Shown here piece after piece: positions 50,229 through 58,283 of a stretch of 64,000 nt of DNA. The stretch covers positions 806,001-870,000 of the forward strand of contig NZ_JOOA01000002.1 of NCBI RefSeq assembly GCF_000712055.1, written 5' to 3'. The translations under genes were made by a program, and so were the position numbers. Positions within the stretch are counted from its first letter, which is position 1; every line of letters starts with the position of its first letter. The notes under the pieces were generated by a model, which did no database searches, was not told the origin of the DNA, and saw only the letters and a list, made by a program, of their open reading frames with translations. The stretch comes from Ruminococcus sp. HUN007. GTDB taxonomy: Bacteria > Bacillota > Clostridia > Oscillospirales > Ruminococcaceae.

Positions 50229-52889
50229 ATGAAGAACAGAAAAATCTGGGGTCGCTTTCTTGCAGGTGCTCTGAGCCTCACTGTCGTCAGCAGTGCTATG
50301 GCTCCGTCACTTGTGGATGCAACTGCCGGAGATCCGCCTCCGGAGATCTGGGACGATGAAAGAGTGTTCCCTGATCCGGATTCATTCAGCTACGATGACG
50401 TGGAAGTAAACTTCGCCAAGGCACTCCAGTACGTGCTTTACTTCTATGACGCTGAAATGTGCGGAAAGGATGTAAACCCTAAAACAGGCGAAAAGCTCCG
50501 CCAGCTTGAATGGCGCGGTCAGTGCCACGTTGAGGACTATGCTATTCCGCTCCAGCCTGTTGATATGGAAGGCGCCGATGCCAAGTTCGGTACTAATCTC
50601 TCGCAGGAATTCATCGATGAATACCGTGACATTCTCGATCCTGACGGAGACGGAACTATCGACTGCGGCGGCGGTATGCACGATGCCGGTGACCATGTAA
50701 AATTCGGTCTTCCTGGTACATATGCTGCATCAACTCTCGGATGGGGTTACTACGAATTCAGAGACGCATACAAGGATACAGGAAATCAGGAACATATCGA
50801 AACCATTCTTCATCAGTTCAATGACTTCTACATGAAGGGTACATATCTTGATGAAGATGACAAGGTAGTTGCTTTCTGCTACCAGGTCGGTGAGGGTAAC
50901 AACGACCACAACTACTGGTGTCCGCCGGAACTCCAGGACACAAAGATGCTCCTTAACTTCGCAAGACCGGCATACTTCGCAACAGTTGACACACCGGCTT
51001 CAGACATGTGTGCAGGCGCAGCTGCTTCACTCGCTATCAACTACCTCAACTTCAAGGACACAGAACCTGAATACGCTGAGGAAAGTCTTAAGAAAGCCAT
51101 CGCTCTCTACGACTTCGCACGCGAGACCCACAAGGAAGCAGAAGACAGCAATGAAGTGCTCAGCCTTGGTTACGACGGCGGCTTCTACACTTCAAGCTAC
51201 GACTACGATGAACTCGCATGGGCTGCTGTATGGCTCAACATCTGTACAGGCAAAAAGGAATACATCGATCACATCAACTCGGTCGATACTTCAGAAGTAA
51301 CCGAAACAGGCGGTTACAAATATACCGGATATATCAAGAGGATCATGGAGACTACAGGTTCTACATGGCAGAATATCTGGGTACACTGCTGGGATACAGT
51401 ATGGGGCGGTGTTTTCGCTAAACTCGCACCTATCACAAACAACGAACGTGACTGGTTCATTTTCAGATGGAACCTCGAATTCTGGTCAGGCGAACCGCAC
51501 CTCAAGTGTGCAGGCCTTGCTGACGAGATCTGGAACATGGACTACCAGCACATCAAGGACGTTGATGTAAACGACAAAACATATATCAACATGTCACCTT
51601 CCAAGTTCTCCGTAGTAAACGAATACGGTTCATGCCGTTACAACACAGCCGCAGGTCTCTGCGCTGCCGTTTACAGAAAGGAAACTGCAAAGTTTGACGA
51701 GGAATACACAGGATTCACCGACTGGGCCGAAAGACAGATGGAATACATCATGGGCAAGAACCCGATGAACCGTCCGTACATCGTAGGTTACTCACCTACT
51801 GCAGCTTCACATCCTCACCACCGTGCAGCTCACGGCTCAACAACATTCAGCATGGATGATCCTATCGATCAGGCACATACACTCTGGGGTGCTCTCGTCG
51901 GCGGTCCTGACTCAACAGACTGGCACAGAGACATCACCAAGGACTACGTTTACAACGAAGTTGCCGTTGACTACAACGCAGGTATCGTCGGCGATCTTGC
52001 CGCACTTTACAAGTGGTACGGAACAAAGGACATGAAGCCTGATGAAAACTTCCCTCCGAAGGAACCTGCAAAGACAGACTTCTGGATCGAAGGCAACGTT
52101 GTACAGGAAAACGTTGAAAGAACTCAGGTAACTGTACGTGTACACAATGATACAACACAGCCGCCGAGATATCTTTACACTGAAAAGCTCAAGGCACGCT
52201 ACTACTTTGACATCTCGGAACTCGTGGCCAAGGGTCAGAGCATAAAGGATGTAAGATCGGAAGTATACTACGATGAAGTTCAGTCAACTACTGACATGAA
52301 GGAAAGTGCAAAGGTATCACAGCCGATACATCTCAAAGACAATATTTACTACGTTGAAATGGACTGGACAGGAACTCTCTGGCACGGTTCAAGAGCTCTG
52401 CAGTTCGGTATTCTCGTAGGACAGGACGCTGAATACGAAAGCAACTGGGATGCCACAAACGACTACAGCCGTGAAGGTCTCAAAATGTCCGAGGAATTCG
52501 GTCCGACAGACAGAATTCCTGTTTACTTCGAAGATGAACTCGTTTACGGAACTCCGTACGGTGAAGAACCGAAGGAATTCCCTCCGATCAATCCTTCGGA
52601 AGCTCCTTCATCTGAGACTACAAAAACACCTGCTACAAAGACTCCTGCCACAAAGGAACCTACAGACAAGACTACAAAGCTTGTATACGGTGATATCAAC
52701 GCCGATACAAAGGTCGACGTAACAGACATGTCACTTCTCAGCCTTTACCTCATCGGTGACCGCAAGCTTACAGGCGATCAGCTCAAGGCTGCAGACGTAC
52801 TTACTGACTCTGCTGTAAATCTTACAGACCTTGCAACACTCAGACAGTATCTTTCAAAGAAGATAAAAACTATCGGACCTGAAAAATGA
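50229..52889 (+). CDS. Cellulosomal GH9 endoglucanase with CBM3-like module and type I dockerin
   Basis: 886 aa from ATG 50229. Signal peptide (residues 1-35); GH9 catalytic domain (about 50-600) with catalytic Asp in GGGMHDAGDHVKFGLP, His motif in HPHHRAAHGS and catalytic Glu in VYNEVAVDYNAG. Then a CBM3-type beta-sandwich (about 615-775, TDFWIEGNVVQEN), a Thr/Pro/Lys linker (KTPATKTPATKEPT) and a dockerin with two Ca-binding loops (GDINADTKVDVTDMSLLS and ADVLTDSAVNLTDLATL). The GH9-CBM3c layout indicates a processive endoglucanase. The dockerin docks it onto a scaffoldin elsewhere in the genome. Confidence 0.95.
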   Translation: MKNRKIWGRFLAGALSLTVVSSAMAPSLVDATAGDPPPEIWDDERVFPDPDSFSYDDVEVNFAKALQYVLYFYDAEMCGKDVNPKTGEKLRQLEWRGQCHVEDYAIPLQPVDMEGADAKFGTNLSQEFIDEYRDILDPDGDGTIDCGGGMHDAGDHVKFGLPGTYAASTLGWGYYEFRDAYKDTGNQEHIETILHQFNDFYMKGTYLDEDDKVVAFCYQVGEGNNDHNYWCPPELQDTKMLLNFARPAYFATVDTPASDMCAGAAASLAINYLNFKDTEPEYAEESLKKAIALYDFARETHKEAEDSNEVLSLGYDGGFYTSSYDYDELAWAAVWLNICTGKKEYIDHINSVDTSEVTETGGYKYTGYIKRIMETTGSTWQNIWVHCWDTVWGGVFAKLAPITNNERDWFIFRWNLEFWSGEPHLKCAGLADEIWNMDYQHIKDVDVNDKTYINMSPSKFSVVNEYGSCRYNTAAGLCAAVYRKETAKFDEEYTGFTDWAERQMEYIMGKNPMNRPYIVGYSPTAASHPHHRAAHGSTTFSMDDPIDQAHTLWGALVGGPDSTDWHRDITKDYVYNEVAVDYNAGIVGDLAALYKWYGTKDMKPDENFPPKEPAKTDFWIEGNVVQENVERTQVTVRVHNDTTQPPRYLYTEKLKARYYFDISELVAKGQSIKDVRSEVYYDEVQSTTDMKESAKVSQPIHLKDNIYYVEMDWTGTLWHGSRALQFGILVGQDAEYESNWDATNDYSREGLKMSEEFGPTDRIPVYFEDELVYGTPYGEEPKEFPPINPSEAPSSETTKTPATKTPATKEPTDKTTKLVYGDINADTKVDVTDMSLLSLYLIGDRKLTGDQLKAADVLTDSAVNLTDLATLRQYLSKKIKTIGPEK

Positions 52890-53724
52890 TCGTCAGAATG
52901 ATATGCACAGACCTCGACGGAACTCTGCTCCGGTCTGACAAGACCGTGAGCAGGTATTCCCTGGAGGTTCTGAAAAAAGCATCAGAAAAAGGCATTCTCA
53001 TCGTACCGGTGACCGGAAGGCATCTCGGAGGCATTCCGAAAGAGATACTTGCTCAGGGTGTAAGATATGCAGTTTTTTTCAAACGGTGCAGGATTATATG
53101 ATCTTTCTGCCGGAAAAATGCTTAGGGAAGAATGTATTCCGGACGGCATAATGGCTGAACTTATTCCCCTGTTTCCGGAACTCGATGTTATGTCCGATCT
53201 TTTCACAGCTGAAAACGCCTATACGGACAGCCGCTGTCTCGGTGTGCTGAATGACGTGGATGCTTCTGACGCAGTCAAAGCCTATATCAGAAACAGCAGA
53301 ATACTGACTGACAGTATAACTGAGTTTTACACAATAAACAGGCCGGATGTTGAAAAGATCACCGTCAACTTCCGTAAAATAAACGGCGAATACAAAAAAC
53401 CGTGACAGACTTCTTTCCATACTGAAAAAATATGACGAAGAACTTGTATGTGTCACAGGCGGTGCAAACAATATCGAAATAACATCAAAAAAAGCCACCA
53501 AGGGAAAATGCATAACCGCTCTTTCTGAAGTGACCGGCATACTCCTTTCAGAGATCGCCGCACTCGGCGACACTGAAAATGATCTCAGCATACTTGGGAC
53601 AGTCGGTATAAGCACAGCAATGGCAAACGCAGACGAAAACTTAAAAAAACTCTGCCGCTTCACAACTGACTCGGACAACGACTCAGACGGTGCAGCAAAG
53701 TTTATCGAAAAAATGTTTCTCTGA
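52886..53724 (+). pseudogene. Cof-type HAD hydrolase with two homopolymer frameshifts
   Basis: Three frames rejoin into a 278-aa Cof/HAD-IIB phosphatase. Motif I is ICTDLDGTLL, the GR motif is PVTGRHLGG, and motif IV is LGDTENDLSIL. Breaks: one extra T in the seven-T run 53073-53079 (correct reading VFSNGAGLYD) and one extra A in the six-A run 53394-53399 (correct reading YKNRDRLLSIL). Start overlaps the GH9 stop (ATGA). Probably a sugar-phosphate or FMN-type phosphatase if intact. Confidence 0.85.
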
Positions 53725-53742
53725 TAAAAATCCAATAACAAA

Positions 53743-53785
53743 AATGATCGTTATCTCACCGGAATGAGACAACGATCATTTTTTA
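53743..53785. terminator. Bidirectional terminator
   Basis: AATGATCGTT.TCTCA / TGAGA.AACGATCATT followed by TTTTATT; convergent genes on both sides. Confidence 0.9.
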
Positions 53786-53816
53786 TTATGGAAGCGCTGA
53801 TTTTTTCATGAACAGT

Positions 53817-54674
53817 TTATTCTATGAACAGGTTAAGATCAGCATAGTTTATAATTCCGTCAACCTTTCCTTCATCGGTATACTGCCACATGCTGAACTC
53901 ATACGGAAACTCCGGATGCTCCTTGTATTCCGCAAGCCAGAGATCATATCCGGAGATCTGCTCAAGATCGTACATATTAAACTGGTCACGCAGAAGATTA
54001 AGTGAGGCGTAGATTATCGGTTTATAGCCGTTTTCCTCAATTGTACGGCAGAATGCGAGTGCGCATTCGCAGAGTTCATCGCCGGCAAGGGAATCCGTTC
54101 TCGCTGTGTCATGGGTCACAGGTTCCCAGTCGTACGCCACCGGACAGGTAATATTGTAGTCCTTGATAAGGCCGAGCACAAAACGTGCTTCCTCTTCAGC
54201 CTCCTCCTTTGAAGTAGCCTGGGAGAAGAAGTAAACACCTGTTTCAAGTCCGGCGTCCTGAGCGCCTTTCATATTTCTGTGGTAATAATCATCAACGTTG
54301 AGTTTTCCGCTCTCATATCCTCTGAAACCGGCCCTGACCATTGCGTAATCAATTCCGGCAGCTTTAACTTTCGGCCAGTTTATTTCCTTCTGGGCGTAGG
54401 ATACATCAACGCCTTTTTTCACAGTCTTTTCGCTGTCACTGTAGTTTATAAAGCCGTTTTCCCTGTAAAACTTCGTCCTGTCAAGCTTGCTGAAAGTCAC
54501 GTTTATGTTCGGAACTGTAAAGGGTCCCGGATCAGGCATTTCCTTGTTTCTGCCTGAAAGCATAAATACGATCAGAACAATAAGCAGAACCGCTGCTGCG
54601 GCGGCGATAACAGCAATAATAATAAGGGTGTTTCCTATACCTGTTTTTTTTCTCATATTTTCATTTCTTATCAT
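53817..54674 (-). CDS. Membrane-anchored GH25 muramidase (lysozyme)
   Basis: 285 aa. N-terminal signal anchor (residues about 12-38), then a GH25 domain: GVDVSYAQKEINWPKVKAAGIDYAMVRAGFRGY contains the N-terminal catalytic Asp, and YDWEPVTHD contains the catalytic Glu. Ends with SMWQYTDEGKVDGI, typical of the family. Cleaves peptidoglycan glycan strands outside the cell. The ribosome site for 54674 is distant (AGGAG, 16 bases), so 54656 is an alternative start. Confidence 0.88.
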   Translation of the reverse strand: MIRNENMRKKTGIGNTLIIIAVIAAAAAVLLIVLIVFMLSGRNKEMPDPGPFTVPNINVTFSKLDRTKFYRENGFINYSDSEKTVKKGVDVSYAQKEINWPKVKAAGIDYAMVRAGFRGYESGKLNVDDYYHRNMKGAQDAGLETGVYFFSQATSKEEAEEEARFVLGLIKDYNITCPVAYDWEPVTHDTARTDSLAGDELCECALAFCRTIEENGYKPIIYASLNLLRDQFNMYDLEQISGYDLWLAEYKEHPEFPYEFSMWQYTDEGKVDGIINYADLNLFIE

Positions 54675-54748
54675 AGTCTTATGAAAAAGTCTCCTGAATG
54701 AATATTGATTTTGCTTTCCCCTGATTATTCCCCGTTTATCCCTGTATA

Positions 54749-56236
54749 TCAGTCTGTCAGATCTTCAAAGACCTGTTCTGCTTCTTCCTGTTTTGCAAGC
54801 ATATCGTGCTTGATGTGTATCGTGTCAAAAATGTTTATTATACCGTCACCGTTAATATCGCCGGATTCGGTGATATCATTTTCAGAAGCACCGAGAATAT
54901 GCTGCTTCAGGCAGTAATTATCCTCCGGATCAAAAGTACCGTTACGGTTGATGTCTCCCCGGCGTGCCTTTACCCTGACGATCAGTCCGCATGATGCGCC
55001 TTTGTAATCAACAGTTATAATACTGTCTCCCGGTACCATCGTGTTTCCTTCACAGCCGTAATCCTCAACTATTTCCTCGCGTCCGTCGCTGTAGCAGGCC
55101 GCAACGACCATACCGGCATTTTCAAATATCTCACCGGCAAGATAGTCAAGTTTCTGTGGCATTGCTCTCAGAACAAGATCGACCGGCGGTTCATCCGTAC
55201 CAAGCTTTCTTGCATAATTGAGTACGCACCAGCCTGGCTTGCCGTTATACTCGGTCCTTCCCCAGAGATAATCACTGTCCTGAAATGTTTCATATACGGT
55301 TATTACCGCTTCATACGGAACAACATCAAGTATGTCAAAGTCAGTTCCGTGATTGTAACGGAGCCTTACCCCTGTGGTCGAAGTAATACTGTACTGATCG
55401 AATTTTTCTTCATCCGGCTCAACAACAGTTTCCACTTCTCCTCTTATGTGTTCCGCATAGTCAAGAACACACCATCCATCCGTTCCGCCGTAGCTGGTCC
55501 TGCCCCACAGGAACCCGCCGCTCTCCTTTTTTTCGTCAACGGTTATCGCATGATTGTAAGGGATAACATTTATTATTTCGGCACTGGTGTCGGCGCTGCT
55601 TCTCAGACGTATGCCGGTCGAAGATGTTACGCGCCACTTTTCACCTGTTTCGTTCGCAGAATAATCAACTCCGGAAAGGAAAAGTGCGGCTTCGGTCTCA
55701 CGCCTGCGCACCAGTCCGGGAAGTACCTGTCCTCCGGCCTTGCACCAGAGTTTGAAGGCATCGGTTATCTGCTCCGGTGTATAATTCTCAATACCGTTTA
55801 CAAGATATGTTCTTATAGTAACTTCAGATGTGTTGTTCCAGACGTTACCCATGTTGTAAGTAAAACTTACCAGAGCATCATACTGGTTCTGAGTAACTGA
55901 TATCCCGTACTTGTCAAGAAAATTACGGACAAATTTTTCATAAACGACAACTACCTCACGAAGCAGTCTGTCTGCTTCAGCCTCAGTTATTCCATCCGGA
56001 TACGCATCCTTGTCTACCCCTGTGCCATATCCTATCGACCACTGGTGATAATCCCACTGGGCATATTTTGAAAATCCTTCAAAGCTTTTAATAAGAGCAA
56101 GTCCGTTCTCGCTGATCTGATATGATGAAGCAGAACAGACTATGCCGCATTTATCGTTTACTGAATAAACTTCAGAAAAAAGATCTGAACCTGCAAGTGT
56201 CAGTGCCAGAAGCAGACTCATACATTTTCTTTTCAT
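54749..56236 (-). CDS. Secreted GH24 (phage-type) lysozyme with SH3b repeats and a C-terminal dockerin
   Basis: 495 aa. Signal peptide; GH24 domain (about residues 40-195) with catalytic Glu in IKSFEGF and the SIGYGTGVD motif; two SH3b wall-binding modules (about 200-265 and 280-345, each ending GWCVL.YA); an Ig-like domain (about 355-425); then a dockerin with two Ca loops (GDINRNGTFDPEDNYCLKQ and GDINGDGIINIFDTIHIKH). A phage-type endolysin fused to a dockerin is unusual: it would place a wall hydrolase on the cellulosome or the cell-surface scaffold. Confidence 0.85.
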   Translation of the reverse strand: MKRKCMSLLLALTLAGSDLFSEVYSVNDKCGIVCSASSYQISENGLALIKSFEGFSKYAQWDYHQWSIGYGTGVDKDAYPDGITEAEADRLLREVVVVYEKFVRNFLDKYGISVTQNQYDALVSFTYNMGNVWNNTSEVTIRTYLVNGIENYTPEQITDAFKLWCKAGGQVLPGLVRRRETEAALFLSGVDYSANETGEKWRVTSSTGIRLRSSADTSAEIINVIPYNHAITVDEKKESGGFLWGRTSYGGTDGWCVLDYAEHIRGEVETVVEPDEEKFDQYSITSTTGVRLRYNHGTDFDILDVVPYEAVITVYETFQDSDYLWGRTEYNGKPGWCVLNYARKLGTDEPPVDLVLRAMPQKLDYLAGEIFENAGMVVAACYSDGREEIVEDYGCEGNTMVPGDSIITVDYKGASCGLIVRVKARRGDINRNGTFDPEDNYCLKQHILGASENDITESGDINGDGIINIFDTIHIKHDMLAKQEEAEQVFEDLTD

Positions 56237-56296
56237 TTACTATCCTCCGATCTGACGGTCATCCGGCGGTATCCGCGGATGGCTCCGGGACGTCTG

Positions 56297-56939
56297 TTAC
56301 TGCTTTCCGGCACTGCTGAAGTATCTGCAGATATCTGAAAGGCAGCACTGACTGCAAAGCGGTTTTCTGGCTTTGCAGATCTCACGTCCGAAAAAAAACA
56401 AGACGATGACAGAGATCTGAACCTTCAGCAGGAGGAACGATCTTTTTCAGATCTTTCTCAACTTTATAAGGCTCAGTATTGTCTGTAAGTCCCAGTCTTC
56501 CTGTTATTCTGATACAGTGAGTGTCAGTAACGACCGCAGGTTTACCGTACACGTCACCGAGAATAAGATTGGCGGTTTTTCTTCCTACACCCGGAAGAGA
56601 TGTAAGCTTTTCGATGGTATCAGGGACCTCGCCTCCGTACACGGAAATGATCATAGCAGACATTTCCTTTATACTTTTCGCTTTGCCGCGGTAAAATCCG
56701 CATGGTTTCACAATTTCTTCGAGATCTTCAAGTGAAGCATCCGCAAAACTCTGCAGTGTGGGATACCTGGCAAACAGGTCTCTGGTAACTATATTTACGC
56801 GGGCATCGGTACACTGTGCCGAAAGCCTCGTGGCAATAAGCAGTTCGTATGGTTTGTCATAGACAAGTGAACAGACAGCTTCAGGATATTTCTCCTTAAG
56901 ACGTTCACATACCAGAACGGCCTTTTCTTTTTTTGTCAT
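56297..56939 (-). pseudogene. nth: Endonuclease III, one homopolymer frameshift near the C-terminus
   Basis: Main frame 56382-56939; helix-hairpin-helix LPGVGRKTANLILG with catalytic Lys, and catalytic Asp in VVTDTHCIRIT. The frame ends prematurely after LVFF because of one extra base in the eight-base run 56391-56398. Removing it adds ~33 residues with four Cys (C-x(6)-C-x(2)-C-x(5)-C), the expected [4Fe-4S] site, and stop at 56297, giving 213 aa as normal for the family. Base-excision repair of oxidised pyrimidines. Confidence 0.88.
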
Positions 56940-57675
56940 AATGTTCTTTTGCCTCCATCAGCAGGATCCTCTCCTGCGGATCGTCAAGACTCCTGATAGC
57001 TTTGTCAAACTCAAGGTTTACTGTACGGAAACTGCAGTCCTCCGGAATTCTGAGTTTCTTTTCAGTATATGTTCCGAAATACATTATGGTCTTCTGCTTT
57101 TTTCCTTCTCCGGATCCCAGCATATATTCGGTCCGGAAATCATCTGTGTCCGGTTTTATGCCGGTGTAATGGTTCACCACACGGACAGAAGCCTGCTTTT
57201 CTGATTCACCGTAGCTGATAACATCCTTGATAAAGCTTATCTTTTTTGTTTTCCGGTCTTCAGCCAGAAGGAATCTTATTGTGTCTCCGTAGTCCTTGAC
57301 AAGGATCATACCGCAGACTATGGTCATGTAGAACTCAAAATCAGACTTATGCTGTCTTTCATAAAAGCCGAGACATTCACTGATCTGCTGTTCACAGTAG
57401 AGTTTGCCCTCAGGAGCGGCAACGAAAAGGAGACGCTCACTTGAAGGACGTTTTATAGTAGCGAGGATCTTTCCCCTGAATTCGTCTGAAACATCCTCAG
57501 CGCCCATTATATAGATCATGTGCCTTTCCTGCTTCGGCAGATCCTTTTCAGCAGTGAAGAAACCCATTTTTACAAGATAGCTCATGCTCTTGCGTCCGAC
57601 GTTTCTTGATCCCTGCTGCTTGTCAACAGTAATGTCCGCATCTCTTCCAAGCAGAAGATTCCGTGTATTATGCAC
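56905..57675 (-). CDS. Protein of unknown function, possibly degenerate Nudix-like
   Basis: 256 aa from a GTG at 57675 with GGAAGG upstream; overlaps nth by 35 bases, so the two are co-expressed. The segment ISFIKDVISYGESEKQASVRVVNHYTGI loosely follows a Nudix helix but lacks the REx2EExGU acidic residues. C-terminal LDDPQERILLMEAKEHY is also seen in Nudix proteins. An N-terminal helix-turn-helix-like part is possible. Treat as unassigned; a repair link is suggested only by the nth overlap. Confidence 0.5.
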   Translation of the reverse strand: MHNTRNLLLGRDADITVDKQQGSRNVGRKSMSYLVKMGFFTAEKDLPKQERHMIYIMGAEDVSDEFRGKILATIKRPSSERLLFVAAPEGKLYCEQQISECLGFYERQHKSDFEFYMTIVCGMILVKDYGDTIRFLLAEDRKTKKISFIKDVISYGESEKQASVRVVNHYTGIKPDTDDFRTEYMLGSGEGKKQKTIMYFGTYTEKKLRIPEDCSFRTVNLEFDKAIRSLDDPQERILLMEAKEHYDKKRKGRSGM

Positions 57676-57779
57676 TTCAATTATCCTTCCTGATTTATGT
57701 ATACCTACTTATTTTACCACAAAAACTTAATATATGCAAGTTTCGGCTGTAAACGGCGTATTTACGTATACTGTACAAA

Positions 57780-57807
57780 GCGCCCCGACCTATAGCGGTC
57801 AGGGCGC
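57780..57807 (-). terminator. Terminator of fliS
   Basis: GCGCCC.GACC / GGTC.GGGCGC with a 6-base loop; minus strand continues TTTGTAC. Confidence 0.75.
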
Positions 57808-57818
57808 AAACAAGGAAA

Positions 57819-58199
57819 TTATTTCATGTGCACTTTCTTTTCAGCCTGCTGGAATGAATCCTTCAGTTCTGTAAGCATCGGGATTATCGGTTTGAAAACC
57901 TCAACACGCTTGCGGATATTTGCCTGAACAAGTGTTCTGATGAAGTAATCGTAAAGCATGTGAAGATTTCCTGATATCTCGTACTTGTAATCAAGAATGC
58001 CGTCAAGGTAGTGGATTATTCTCTGCGCTTTCCTGATAGCCTTGTCGGCTTCATCAGGATCATTCTTTTCTTCAATGTAGAAGACTGCGTGATTGAGCAT
58101 CTTGATGCATTCCTCATAAAGAACGATGATAAGTTCTCCCGGTGTCATGGTCATTATTGCCTGTTCTTTGTAGTTGTTATATGGGTTTGAAGCAGCCAT
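57819..58199 (-). CDS. fliS: Flagellar export chaperone FliS
   Basis: 126 aa, typical four-helix bundle length. Conserved NPYNNYKEQAIMTMTPGELIIVLYE start. Binds the C-terminus of flagellin, prevents cytosolic polymerisation, and in Bacillus also releases FliW from flagellin. Directly follows fliD, the standard order. Confidence 0.95.
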   Translation of the reverse strand: MAASNPYNNYKEQAIMTMTPGELIIVLYEECIKMLNHAVFYIEEKNDPDEADKAIRKAQRIIHYLDGILDYKYEISGNLHMLYDYFIRTLVQANIRKRVEVFKPIIPMLTELKDSFQQAEKKVHMK

Positions 58200-58283
58200 A
58201 GAAGACTTCTCCTTTCAGGTTAATTAAATAGTGTTGTTACAGTGAACGCCGGACTGATCATCCGGCATTCACCACCGTTGTTA

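Noticed and set aside
53789..53830. Fourth mini-element copy (GGAAGCGCTGATTTTTTCAT)
   Set aside because: Only one terminal repeat resembles the family; no internal hairpins and no second end.
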